The notes under the pieces were generated by a model, which was given only the letters and a program-made list of their open reading frames with translations, searched no databases and was not told the DNA's origin. A program made the position numbers and the translations under genes. DNA of 64,000 nucleotides from Branchinecta lynchi (lineage: Eukaryota > Arthropoda > Branchiopoda > Anostraca > Branchinectidae), in the NCBI GenBank assembly GCA_023053575.1, contig JAKZAP010000001.1:29344533-29408532 (forward strand), given 5' to 3'. Numbering within the stretch: position 1 is the stretch's first letter; each line of letters opens with the position of its first letter. Shown here piece by piece: positions 49,033-61,473 of this stretch.

Positions 49033-50496
49033 GTAAGTTCTTTTGTAAATCCCGCACAGTTGGACTTAAAAGACCTAACCCAAACATTCTGCTTACCTTC
49101 TCTTACTGATCGGAAGCCATTTGTTTTTTTAGGTTTGAACTTGATTGCTGGGTTGCTCTTTTGGCTCGGGGAAGAAGGTCTTCTTTTCCAGATGATGAAA
49201 TTTCCCACGTTTGCTTAGCAAAGAATTTTAGGACTGAAAGATTATTTTTTGTATGACAATCAATCAATCAATCAATCATTGCATTTATTCCTGAATATCA
49301 GTTTCACAACATGATAACATAGGACTGTCAACTTAAACAAAATATAATTGATATATACAATTCATTTTAAAACTTGTACGACTTCATAACTTTTAACAAA
49401 ATTAAACGGTATGTCAACATAAAAAATAAACAAAATTTAAACGGTATGTCAAACATAAAAAATATAATATTAGATTAATTGTAAAAACATTAGACTTCAG
49501 GAGTACGACACTGTTCTTGGTTTTTAATTAATTTGTATTTGTAATGAACAGTTGGAGCATTAGATGGAAATTATTATTTTGATCCTTGGCTACCTACATG
49601 CCATAAGGGCTGTCCCGAATAATCGGCTGAGATTTATTCCAGACCGAATTATTTTAGACTTAGGAAATTTTTGTTTGTTTTTTAACTTGCTCATTGTTTG
49701 ACAGAGTTTTTGGGTTTTTTGAACATTCGTAGTGGCAGTAGGGATGGTCATCATTGTGTGTGTGGTAGAAAGACCATTTATTGTGGTCCGCTTTAAAGTC
49801 GGGCTCTTGGACTATACCACTATATTACCAGACTATAACCATCAGGGGTTGAGATATTTTGGTCAAATTTGGCATGAGGACTCTTTAGGTCGAAGTACAG
49901 GTCAAGTTCGAAGATGGACTATAACCAGCGCTCTGTCAGAGTGGCCTAGTATCCTTCTCAACAGTTTATACCTGAGGAGATCGCACCGTCTGAACTCGGA
50001 TTCATGTTTTTTAAATTTTCTTCCAGTGTTCTGCCAATTCAAGGTTCAAGGTTTTTTTTATTCTTACTATAACTGATACATAAAGGAGGGAGGTCTTTGA
50101 TTTGATGGGTAACAAAGTGTTCCAAGAGTTGCGTCGGTTGGGTAGATTCCTGAAGGTTGCCATGGAGTACCGTGAACGTTTTATTGTAGGTTGATGTTGT
50201 GGTAAGGATAGGTATTAGTTTGGTTAATAGTCATTTAGTTATTAGAAGTATGAGTTCGAGTGTTGAATACTTGGACTGGTACATTGCAGTTGGAGTGCTT
50301 GTTTATTTTTTATATTTTGCCCGCTATAACCCATAGTTTTTTTTGGGGGGAATACATTCATTCATTCATTCATTGATAATACGATACTCTGCACTTACAA
50401 TTGTTTCAGGGTTTGAATCGGAGAGAAGAAAAACATCGAATGGTCCAGAGCCTTCCATAAAAGAAATCAGTAAAACAAAATCGATCCAACGCTGAG

Positions 50497-50640
50497 TAGA
50501 AGGAAATTTCGCATCCGACTGCAAAAGTCGGACTGTGTATACAAGCAGAGGCATTACTAGACAAAATGTTTGGGGAGTTACAGGCGTTACCGACTGTTTT
50601 TGTAGAAAAAATGATGTTGACGAAAAATTGACCATGAAAA
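50497..50640 (+). repeat. Family C left end with its flanking hairpin repeat
   Basis: The sequence from GAAGGAAATTTCGCATCCG through CAGAGGCATTACTAGAC at 50546 is nearly identical to 46948-47065. It contains the hairpin TCCGACT-gcaaa-AGTCGGA. The right half of family C is missing here. Confidence 0.65.
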
Positions 50641-50820
50641 TCGCCAACACAGAGCGAAATCAATCCAAACAAAAATAACAACAAAAATGAGAGAAGGGTA
50701 ACTGAAAACCAGCATCACCAGAGGAAAACACATAAATAAAATAAGTAAACATGAAATACAACCAATCTCTTGCTGTTAATTATATATCTTAAACTTGTTA
50801 ATGAGAATTTGGGATAGCTG

Positions 50821-51785
50821 TTTTTTTGGGATCCCAAAACGTAAGTGGAGGGATACCTATGACATCGCAAAAGTTGTCCGTCCGTCCGTCTGTTAGCACG
50901 ATAACTCTCGAAGGGGTTGAGATATTTTGATCAAATTTGGCATGAGGACTCTTTAGGTCAAAGTACAGGTCAAGTTCGAAGATGGGCTATGTAGCTCTAT
51001 ATTTAGGTATGGGGGAGGGGTTGGAAATAAAGGGGAACAAAATATTTTTTTAAAAGCTAATAAAATAGTCGAATTAGGGGTAAGGAGACATGCTGAATCC
51101 GAATATGAAATGTATTTTCTCGTCGGACAAATAGTTCACCCGGAATCCGGTGAAAACCGGAAAAATTTAACATGAAGTTGATTGGAGGATCGATTCTGGC
51201 AAGGAAACGTGATGAGTCCGAATATGAAAATTATTTTTTCGCCGGACAATTAGTTCGACCGGAATCCGGCAAAAACCGGAGAATTTGTTTAAAGTAAAAG
51301 TTTTATTTAAATTTGATAAGATGTCCGATTTGCGGGGTAGTAGACATGCTGAATTCGTATGAAAATCATTTTATCACCGGACGTATATATCGCTTGGAAT
51401 CCGGCTGAAACCGGAAAATTTGTTAAAAGTAAAAGTTTAATCTGAAGTTGATTAGAGGTTGGATGCAAGGGTAAGGAGGCATGCTGAATTCGTTTTTGAG
51501 CTTTATTTTCGGACAAGTATTTCCAGAATTCCGCCTAAACCGGAAAATTGGCAGAAGTAAGGCAGGAAGTTTCGATCTGCTTTGTCAAAATAGATATGAC
51601 TTAAAAGGGTAAACACACATGCTGAATCGATATCTGAACTTGGTGTTCTATTGTGATTAGCTATTTGGCCTTAATCTGTTTCTAAATTTTGATAGTAAAA
51701 GTGTTCAAGGAGTCTGGCGAAGACAGGACCCAATTGTCTGGACAAATCTGAACTTTTGGGATCCCATCGAAACCTTTGGTCTTTT
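50821..51785 (+). mobile_element. Family A element, complete but shorter
   Basis: Left end TTTTTGGGATCCCAAAACG, a minimal GTCCGTCCGTCTG tract, about four diverged monomers, and right end GGGATCCCATCGAAACC. Fewer and more diverged monomers than the 38212 copy suggest an older insertion or loss of units. Confidence 0.82.
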
Positions 51786-52093
51786 TATACTTTGAAGGGA
51801 ATTTGTAGAATCAATTTTAGTAAATTAAATTTGCCATGAATTCAAGACAAAATAAGATGGATAAAAACGATCAGTCAGTTACAGAATTTTGTGGATTGAG
51901 ATAGTATTGTTACTCGTGAGGCGAATTCTCGTTCAGTGCTAGGGCAGGTCACAAGTTTGCAGTTGAAGGAACGTGAGAGTTTGCTGCTTAAATCTTCTGA
52001 ATTTGCTCAGTTGATCATGGTATCGAAGAGTTTGGAAGCATCAAAAATGCACGTGCCATTGACTATTCGTCGTCGTAAGTCAGCTAAGGTTTG

Positions 52094-52146
52094 TTTAGCG
52101 ATGTTTCGGCCCTTCTTAGCAAGGATTCTCCCCAGGCTGTCGCTAT
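52094..52146 (-). ncRNA. Degenerate hammerhead-like motif
   Basis: On the minus strand: AGC, then CTGGGGA (52135-52129; consensus CTGANGA with the A lost), an AATCCTT/AAGGG-type stem II, GAAA (52107-52104), ACATC and GCT. The AGC/GCT stem I pairing persists, but the core change should abolish activity. Confidence 0.45.
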
Positions 52147-53452
52147 AAGAATGAACTTGCACAGTATTCGTCTCCGTTTTCAGCACAAGTACTCCGGTTG
52201 GGACCTGCGAGCTTCCGGATTAGGAACCGAGTTAGGAACTCTCGAGGGGTAGACCACTCTTGATTTTGGAGTATGCTAAGTGCCAGTTGACGGAACAGCT
52301 TGCCACGTGTTAGAATGTTAAAATCAACATATTTAGAAGCGTTGATAGGGCCGGCTGGTGGAGTGTACACCAAGTGCCAGGGAGTGCGTGACGCCTTGGG
52401 AACTTCTTGAGGACTCTGAATTCGTTCAGAAGATTGTCACGTTGCCTGCGACCATCATATTAGGGTAATTGGTAATTAATCGTAAGCTTAGGCTTACTAG
52501 ATAGTTGCCAAGTTCCCATTCTTCTAGAAGCCAAGTTCCTTGTTCTCCTTGAGAGTTTCCAAGGGTAACGCAGCATTTCCGTGGTGTTGCTCCGCCTATA
52601 ATTAATTAATTACTATAAATAATTACCGCCTCTTAATTACTTACTTACTATTGACGCAGATGTCTGCTACGTCTCCAACCTTGGGCAAAACATATCTTAC
52701 ACTAAGATAGCTGATCCAGTAAGATCTGTAATAAACAAGTTTACCACTTACAGCTAGAACAGGCACCAAACACCCATGGGGACTACTGCCAGGATATTAG
52801 TGCCAGTCGGAGTACTGGTCTGTTTATTATCACAAGTCTTTTAAAATAACATGTCATTGATTGGTATCGAGCCTATGCTAGGGACTATTGGCTATGACCC
52901 AAGTTCTCTGAAGGCTCTCCTCTTTGTCGCATTTGTCTGGGCTATAAGCTCCTAGGATTCTTATCGCTCTTGTCAATTGCCAAGGTAGAGGGTAGCCAAA
53001 GAGATTTTGACGTTGTGTGTTCCTGAGGTTCAAGGTACTGTGCTTGGTCACTGCTATCTTCCGAGTTCCCAGGTGGGGTTCTTGGCAGTAAAAATCGTCC
53101 CAGTGGCTTGACCGCTCATTCCTCAAATGAGCCGACGACAGAGAAGGGGGTCGTAAAATATTCCCTAAGACTGCACAAACCTGTAACATAGTGGTCTAGG
53201 CCTATACTGGCCGCACTGGGACATACAGTGATAAACTTCAGACGAGGAAATTAATTTAGGCATGTAGGCAGAAATTGGTCTACATAAACACCAGCGCAAA
53301 ATGAAGATGAAACTAGAGTCTCTTAAAATGTCACCGACTTCCTGGGAACAATGATAATAAAAACAGTTTATTTATTACACATCATACACTCAAAAGAGAA
53401 AAGACGAGAGTAGGTATAACTAAAAAAGAAAAGTAACTCTACAGAAAACAAA

Positions 53453-54304
53453 CAAGACCAAAGGTTTCGACGGGATCCCAAAAATTCAGTATTTGATCTA
53501 GACAATTGGGTCTTGTCTTCGCCAGATCCAGTCTTCGCCAGACTCCTTGGCATTTTTACTATTAAAATTCAGAAACAGATTAAGGCCAAATAGCTAACCA
53601 TCTGAGAAAACTAAGTTCAGATATGGATTCAGCATGTGTGTTTACCCCTATAAGTCATTTCTGTTTTGACGAAAACTTCCTGACTTACTTCTGCCAATTT
53701 CCCGGTTTCGGCCGAATTCCGGAACTACTTGTCCGGTGATAAAAGCAAGCTAAAAAATGATTTTCTTTCCCCTATATCGAACATCTAATCAACTTCAAAT
53801 ACAAATTTTAACTTATAACAAATTGTCCGGTTCCAGCCGGATTCCGAGCTAACTACATGTCTGGGTAAAAAATGATTGTCATACACGGATTCAGCATCTC
53901 TTCTTACCCCTAAATCGGTTATCTAATCAACAAAACTTTAACTTTTAACAATTTTCCTGTTTTGGCCGGATTCCGGGTGAACTACTTGTCCGGGTAGAAA
54001 ATGGTTTTCATATTCGTGTTCTGAATGTCTTCTTACTCCTTAATCGACTATCTCATTAGTTGTTTAAAAACATTTCGTTTGTCCCTTAATTTGAACCCCC
54101 TCCCCACCCCTAAATCTAGGGCTACAGAGCCCATCTACAAACTCGGCCTTTCCCTTGCCCCAAAGGATCCTCCCACCAAGTTTCATCAAAATATCTGATT
54201 CTCTTCGAGAGTTATCGTGGTCACAGACAGACAGACAGATGGACAAACGACAACTTTTGCGATGTCTTAGGTATCCCTCTACATACGTTTTGGGATCCCA
54301 AAAA
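53453..54304 (-). mobile_element. Family A element, complete, minus orientation
   Basis: On the + strand it opens GGTTTCGACGGGATCCC and closes ACGTTTTGGGATCCCAAA. The microsatellite appears as ACAGACAGACAG near 54225-54240. About four monomers carry the CCGGATTCCGGGTGAAC-type core. Confidence 0.82.
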
Positions 54305-55602
54305 ACAACTAATGTAATAATTATTGAGCTATCTTTTAACCAGTTAACTAGATAATGGTTCAAACGGAAAAAAGCAACACCGGCCCCCCCTCACATAAAG
54401 ATAAACATCCCTTAGGCTTCAGTCTCCGGAAGTAGCGCACGCAAATAGCGTTTTATTGTAGAAACATTATACATATTCTTTATTTTGAATATCGGATTTT
54501 ATTGTTTCCGTGTCTTGACTTCTCAGAGATAAATAATAACTGAGTCAAGTGCTGGCTCAGACAGAAACGCTAGAATTTCATTTCTGCTGCATTTTTCATT
54601 CTGCATTACTTTAAGAGCTGACTTCGCAAAAACACTGAAACCCCAAAAAGCTGCGTTAGCTGTGGCAACGTCAAGGAGAATGAAGTAAATTGGATATCGT
54701 CCAGTAGCCAAGATCCAGTAGGTCATTCATCTGAACTAATGTTATTAATTTTGCGTCATTAGGAGAAATGACGTACACTGTAATTAATTATAAATTAGAT
54801 AGAAGCTTGTCAGAGGGATATGTTCTAGTTGGTCTATAGACTTTCTCAGAGGTCGAAACCTTGATTTAGTTTTATAGACTCTTAAATCTTTCAACTCTTA
54901 GTTAACTCTTCCGACACTTTCCAAAACGGCTGTTTGGGATTGGCTCTTTTACGTGTCTCAGAATTTATTCTAGTGTCCTGGCGTTCCAAAAGCCAGTTGA
55001 CGACAAAATAGAAGAATTCCATTCCGCGTGTGAGTCAATATTGTCTAATTAGCATTTCTGTCAGGTCTATTTATATATTAAACTTTTATTTCCTGAATAG
55101 CTCATGTGGAATAGCTCTAGCTGGAATTTAGTATTTGCTAGGTCATGGCTTAGGCTACTGTTTATAATAATATAATATAATCACCTTTTGCTCTTAGCTC
55201 GTCTAAGTAACTCGCTTGAAACTTAGTATTTGTTGTAACTTGGTGGCTGGTACGGAACACTAATTTCGTACCACGTGCTAATAGCCCAAGTGAGATAGCG
55301 AGCTGATAATAAATCAGCTGTGCTAACTGAGGCACGATAATCGAATCTGTCCTGAATTCATTTCTCCTGGCCTGGTTATTAATTAACACTGATCCGAAAT
55401 CGCAAATCTTCGGGAACATAAAAAGATTTAACGGTTTTCATGTTTCGGTCGTGCAGTTCATTACCATTATTTTAGCCGATCTGAAAAAGCTTCAGTTTTG
55501 CAGTTTCTCTGCCAGCTTAACCAGCTTAATGAGGGGAAAAAATATTTTTCCTGTCAGCTGCGGCGGACTTGTTTACCGTTTGACATAAAGCGTGGTGTCC
55601 AT

Positions 55603-55914
55603 CAGAGGCATTTCTAGCCAAAATATTTTTTGTGGCAAGTTACTTAACGCTTTTTTACTGACTGTTTTTGCAGAAAAAACGACTGTTTTTTACGAAGAAA
55701 ATTACTGTTTTGGCGAAAATGAGACTGATTTTCAGGAAAGCTGGCTGTTTTAAGAAAAGTCCACGACTTTTGCGAAAATTTTTTGATCGGTTTTGAAGAA
55801 AAATCGAGTATTTTCCAGAAAAAATCGTCTGATTTTGCAGATAGACGGCGCCGACTCGGTTATGTTTACCGACCTGCAAAACCAAAATTGGGGGAGGGGG
55901 GGGGGAGTCTCCTG
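55603..55914 (+). mobile_element. Family C hAT-like MITE, 312 bp, perfect TSD
   Basis: Starts CAGAGGCATTTCTAGCC and ends GGGGGAGTCTCCTG. The flanks GTGTCCAT at 55595-55602 and 55915-55922 match in all eight bases. This is the clearest target-site duplication in the window and makes this the youngest-looking family C copy. The interior has GAAAAAACGACTGTTTTT-type repeats and no ORF of note. Confidence 0.85.
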
Positions 55915-56541
55915 GTGTCCATGCATATTCTCATCCGATTTTTGCTTAACCAAAGTGTATTATTGTGTCAAAGGAATTAGATCGGAAGCAGAAGCATTTT
56001 CAATAGTTGCGTTTTTGATCGAGTTTTGTTCACCGTTAGCGTAGCCGGTTGCTTAATTTCCGTTTTCAAACGCCGAAGTTCACCGTTTGCTTAACTAGTG
56101 TTTTTACGACTCCGGCGATCCTTGCCCGGTTGATGTTTCTTCGACGATTCAAGCAAACTTCGAACTAGCTAGCTCACGAATTTCGACGGTCAGAGTCATG
56201 CTGCCATTAATTGCCATTAATTGCTTTTGTTCAATTAAAAACCTTTCCATACGAATACTAATAATAATAATAATATTGTATTTAAAGCCTTAGGGCCATA
56301 TACATACAATAAAAAAAAACACTTCATAATTACTTCTAATATATCACTACGTAAACTAAACTGCACTCGCCAGGTCAACTTTTACTTGAACACTTTGCAA
56401 CACAAATCTACATAACGCACTAATTGCTCCTGGAGATGTGCTCTTCAATATATCAGGAAACAGTATCTCCCTTACCCCCCAGCAAGATTCCCAGCAAGAA
56501 TATCCATAGCTCCATCACCAACGGCAAGGCAAGCGGGTCTA

Positions 56542-56851
56542 CCACAAATCCCTGATTTTTGGATACCCCATGCCAAACGCTGGATATATCTAGCATTTGG
56601 CATAGCCTATGCCTAACGCTGGATACCCTATGCCAAACGCTGGATACCTGTTGGTAACCTAACCTTGACCTACCTTAATATAAAGGAGTTCTGATTGGTT
56701 GATCTTTTAGCTTCACTCAAATCATCAATATTTTACTTTGTTACAGTATCCAGCACCTGGCATAGTGTATCCAGCGTTAGGCATAGGGTATACCAAACGC
56801 TAGACATATCCAACGTTTGGCATAGGGTACCTAAAAATCAGGGGTTTGTAG
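56542..56851. mobile_element. Palindromic MITE, ~310 bp, with internal 19-bp repeats
   Basis: Long inverted arms (about 110 bp) start ACAAATCCCTGATTTTTGG and end as the complement, AAAATCAGGGGTTTGT. Within each arm the motif TATGCCAAACGCTGGATAC recurs with small changes, so the arms are themselves tandem repeats. The central ~70 bp is unrelated. I could not define a target duplication. Confidence 0.72.
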
Positions 56852-59656
56852 CTGACTGGCTTGCAGTAAGTTTTTTGGAAATTCTTACATCTTTTACTCG
56901 CCTAATATTTCTTTAAAATACCCTATTAATTTTGTGTATTAATCACTAACATTTGTCTATATTTTTTAATTGTAGACAGCCATGGGTTGCACCTTGAATA
57001 TATTTACCATATTCAAGACCCTTTAAATATACAACATTTGTAACAGGTTTACCTGTTGCATCATAAGGGGACTTATGAAGGACGAAGGAACTGTGACCGG
57101 CGACCAAAAACGGTAATTAAACAAAAACCTTTGAGGTTGAAGGTAACTTCAAACTTCGATAAAAAACGCAACTAATGTATAGATCTTTCCGATCAAAGTC
57201 GCGACTTCGAACCGAGATTCGGTAAGGGCATCGTGGCCTCTAGTGGCACGATTCGGAAGTATCCTTATGGGCAAGGTCAGAGTAGATCAGATCTCAAAGG
57301 ACCCCTCTCACTATTTACTGTTTATGTTTTAATATTCAAATAGTCAAATGCATTAAAACCAGGCTTTGCTTTTAGCAAATTACCCTTGACTGTTTTAAGT
57401 AGGCTTAGCCTTTCTTCAGGTCCGTTGACTGCTAGCATAAACACGGAAAAACAAAACAAAAAATCAGATAACAGTTTATCTGACGAGTGAGCTTCTCACC
57501 AACAGTCGTCGGGAGCATCATACGCGTCGAAAATGGAGAAACTAGGAAAGCGTAAAATTCAGTAAGGTATCGTTAGAGGGATAGAATGTATCGTATGAAT
57601 TGCATTATGGGTATGACGTGTCCTTTAACAAGAAACTCGGACAAGAAGAGAAACATTTAGATGTTACATGGACAAAAAATAGACACAATACAGCTAGAAA
57701 TTTGGCAGTAGGCTATCTATTTGGCTCAATAATTTGTTTTGAGATCTTTATGCCACCTCCTAACAATCGGTATTTTTTTTTCATGAAGAACAGCGTGCTC
57801 AGTAATCTAGAGTAACAATTCTGACCTGTTGGGTAATTTATGAGCGGGTGGGACTGACAGACTCGTTGTCCCAAACGGTCGATTCAGTTTATTTCTGAAT
57901 ATAGTTGGCTGGTGTTCAAGGATTGGTCAAAACGAAAAGTCAGGGTAGCGTTCACAGTAATCATTCATTTGGACTGATATATGGATCTCGACATGTTCCT
58001 TGAATTGTGGTTCCCGAGCCTCGTATCGTCCTGTGAGGCGAGCGTGGCGAGCCCCGTTCGAGAAGACGAAATCGGGCGAAAGCCATTGACTGATTTGTAG
58101 GAGAAGTTGTGTCTTGTTGTAACCTAGGATGTCTTCCAAGGAGCATCGAAACTGCCGTTTATAGGAATTGGAATGGTAGCCTACCGTTGGCGTTCAAATG
58201 CCGGCTATCGAATTGAAATGACATGCATAACTACTAATCACTAAAATTGAACGTCAAAATGGCTGTTAGGACCCGAAGACGTATGTTTTTGTTGTACTAC
58301 CAGTTTAGATAAGATGTTGGTTTTGTGTAGGACTTTAACCGTAAGACCACTGCAGGTGTTCATGAACGGTCAGATGATATAAAATGGCAATAATTTATCT
58401 GCACACACCTTAATGTTGTCATGGGAGCTCATGACCACTCTTGACACAATGAAAGTTCGAGGAAGTGGAGTAGGCTACCATCATAAAGAGGACAGCAGTC
58501 TGGATAACGAGCTTCAAACTGCAACTACCAAGAAATTAGGCCTGAATCTACAGTTTTTTCTATCTTTTGTTAATCTTTATCTTTTTTTGTTAATATCCCC
58601 TCGCGCTGACAACAGTTTAGTGTTTTCTTTAAAACATTTATTTCAATCTTAATTTTATTTTTTCTTCCAAAGATGTTGTTTCTTTACTTTTTTTAATAAC
58701 TAAATTATTCAAAGACATTAAATGAAAATTATTCACAGCTATTAGTGTAAGATGAAAACGAGTAAAAAAAAACAAAAAAAAAGCTAAAACCACACCATGA
58801 GATGCCATTCCGTCTTAGTAACATGTTCGTCGGGTGATTCGGCCGAAATCTGTAATCTGAAAAACTTTGGCCAGTCTTTTTCTTGCAAAAATTTGCAGAA
58901 TTTCTTTCAGTGAGAACGTAGCTTAACGCTTTGGTATGTGTTTTGATTTTTTGGACGAGGGGGGATTGATTATAATTGGCTGCTTTTTTGTTTGAACAGG
59001 TGATCTCACGTCTTGAAAATCATGTAGCCTTATTTATATTGACATGAATTTATTTAAAATATAAGTACGTGATAAAATCAGTCACTACGAGCAAGGCAGA
59101 ACAGTATGGGGAGTTTAAAGTTAAAGACAAATGTGCAGTAAAGCGAATCTGCTGCGTACATCTAACCTGTATACTCTCTGCCGAGTGTAGATTCACTACC
59201 CGGACCCGCAACCCCGAAGGGGCCTTAAAGGACCTATTATATTAATCGACCTACGCATTTAATCCAGTCGTAATCTGAAGGTGGGTAAATCTACCACCTC
59301 AACCGTAAGGCTACTGCAGCTGTAATCTGTCCAACTGAAGAAAATGTCTTTGCTAGTTTTGCAATTAGCTCACATGTTGGCATGAAGCATGTTATGTTGT
59401 CTTTTTGTCTAATCCGGTCGTTGCCCTTAAATTGCCTTGTATTTTTTCAATTAATTTCGTGCCCATCGTAATACGCATCCATGGGAAACGATTCTTTGAA
59501 AGCCAGTGTGATGATCGAGCAAAATCTTCTGTGGCTATGATGTTCGTCATCTCCTTTGAATCTGAAAACTTCAGCCACTAGAATTCTCTATGAGTTTCAT
59601 CATCATCTCGCGAGCATTGCATAGACGAGAATACCATTTTCAGTAAACAGTTTTTT

Positions 59657-60800
59657 ATGGCACTTGCAGCCGCTGGCTCAAGTGCCACATACCGGTCGCA
59701 ATTCCGTCTGTAGGTCGGTCCGGTTTTTGTCTCACTTTTTCGAGTTAGGGGACTTCCAGATGTGCTAGGACGATGAATCTTGGCAGGCATATCTGGGACC
59801 CGAACAAACTAACCTGGAAATAATCAGTGTCTCGATCCGACAATCTGCGGGGGAGAGGAGGGCGGGGGAAACTGGAAAATTGAGGTCAGTTTGTCACACT
59901 TTTTTGAGTCAAGCTACTAACAGATGTGCTAGGACGACGAAAAAAGGGCGGGGGAATTCGGAAAATTCAATAGTGCGTAACTTTCGAACGGGTGGAAAGA
60001 GCTATCGTCTCAGATGTTCCACGTGATACTTGCGGGGGGAGTTGGAGGGGGACAGAATTCCGTTGATCGCGACTTATGACACTTCCAGGTGTGCCAAGGA
60101 CGATAAAACCTGGCGTGCATATTACTGACCCGACCAAATAGACTTAATAGCTCGACAAAATTCCCTAAGAAAACTTCCGTTCCTGGATCCGATCGTTTTT
60201 GAGGGACCTAAGGGAGGGGAATCGGTAAATTACTAACTTCCGTAGGTTGCGAACAGGTGGTCCGATCCGAGTGAAACTTTATGGGTGATAAGAACTGTAG
60301 AGTGTCCTCCGAACCACTGCAGCCATGGTTGGGGGAGTTGGAGGGGGGTCCAGAAACTTTTTGACATGCACAAAAACCAAACGAACGATGCTGAGTGGGA
60401 TGCAAGCTGGACAGGACCGTTTTTATTCGTCGTAGATTCGTTATTTGGCTTCCGGTCTGGATCCGGCCGCGGTAGGAGGGGGATCAAGCGGGAACCGGAA
60501 ACTTGTAGAAATGCTCCGGTTCGAGTCAAACCTTATGGACGGGAAGAGGTGATGTCAGAGATGCGAACTTTATGTATCCGAGTCGTACTGGTCCACAGTG
60601 GGAGGAGTTCGAGGAGTTGGAGGGGGATCCCGGAAACTATGTCGCTCGCATAGGGGTCAAACGAGTGGAGCGATTTTAATGAAACTTGGAAAGCAGAGAG
60701 ATCATATGTCCTATATGACATGCTTTAGGGTCCGGACCGAATCCGACGACGGTTGGGGGGGGGGGGGGGGGGGGCTCAGAAATTTCACGTAAAATGCTCA
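59657..60800 (+). mobile_element. Family B element, longest copy
   Basis: Opens with ATGGCACTTG...CAAGTGCCAC, then GTAGGTCGGTCCGG. Several diverged units follow, each with a form of ACTTCCAGATGTGCTAGGAC or GAAACTT and a GGGGGAG block. A G homopolymer lies near 60754-60773. The open frames at 60233-60653 are repeat translations without coding support. Confidence 0.6.
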
Positions 60801-61473
60801 GATTCGGGTAAAACTGGTTTAAGTGACCATTGCCGTTGCGGGTAAGTAAATACACCAACCGAGCCACTGAAGAGCCGACTCTTCGTTCGTATCACAGTAC
60901 AAAAACGACCCAACCACCACCCTAGAACTGAAATGCATGCTAACGAGCTTGCAAGGGTCATATAAGCTTCTAGACCTTGTTATCAGACTTGGTGTGAGGA
61001 TCCTTTGGGTGAAAGTACCGTTAAAGATTGCGGCCAAAGATTAAGGGTACAAAAAAAATCTTTTAAACTAATCGGCAAGTCGATTTGGAGGTAAGGACAC
61101 ACGCTGAATCCGTATCTTAAATTTGTATTCTCTCCGTATATAAGATGCTGCCCAGCACAGTTCAAAGATCCTGGTCGGAGAAGAATCTTCAGGACTCGCT
61201 AATCTCGAGATACTGTGGCTTCAGACATTCGGTTGCCCGGTGGTGGGCGTTGACTTTGCTTCCTCACTAAATTGTTGGGTTTTGACGAACTCCAAAAAGC
61301 GTGAAAATGCTCAAGGTTTGTCTGACGATTGAACGTCTTCTTGGTTTTCTCTGGTATTGTTGCAGTAGAAAATTGTACTGTCGTTTCTCTGTTTAATTGA
61401 AGGAAACTTGCTCGCTGGTCCTTGCTGTTATTCTTGTGTTTCACCGCGTCTCAGACAGTTGCTTTATTTCTAG

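Larger units (their letters stand above)
49033..61473 (+). other. Intron between exons d and e
   Basis: About 12.4 kb from donor GTAAGT to acceptor TAG. Contents: AATC and ATTC tetranucleotide runs (49259-49276, 50345-50375), a family A fragment (49835-49925), family A elements (50821-51785 and 53453-54304), a hammerhead-like motif near 52104-52135, a family C MITE with perfect 8-bp TSD (55603-55914), a 310-bp palindromic MITE (56542-56851), a family B element (59657-60800) and another family A fragment (60985-61140). The stretches 52150-53450, 54310-55590 and 56860-59650 are AT-rich and show nothing I can name. Confidence 0.7.

Noticed and set aside
49033..49218. C-terminal 59 residues of the same open frame
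   Set aside because: They lie beyond a GTAAGT donor and are not coil-like; exon e at 61474 continues the helix in phase.
51905..52078. Possible extra exon (peptide with LGQVTSLQLKERESLLLK) followed by GTAAGT
   Set aside because: Using the AG at 51903-51904 in the required phase 0 gives a stop after four codons, and the donor leaves in a phase that does not fit exon e. It could be a mobile-element coding remnant, but I do not recognise it.
60233..60653. Frames of 98 and 122 codons on both strands
   Set aside because: They are translations of G-rich family B repeat units.
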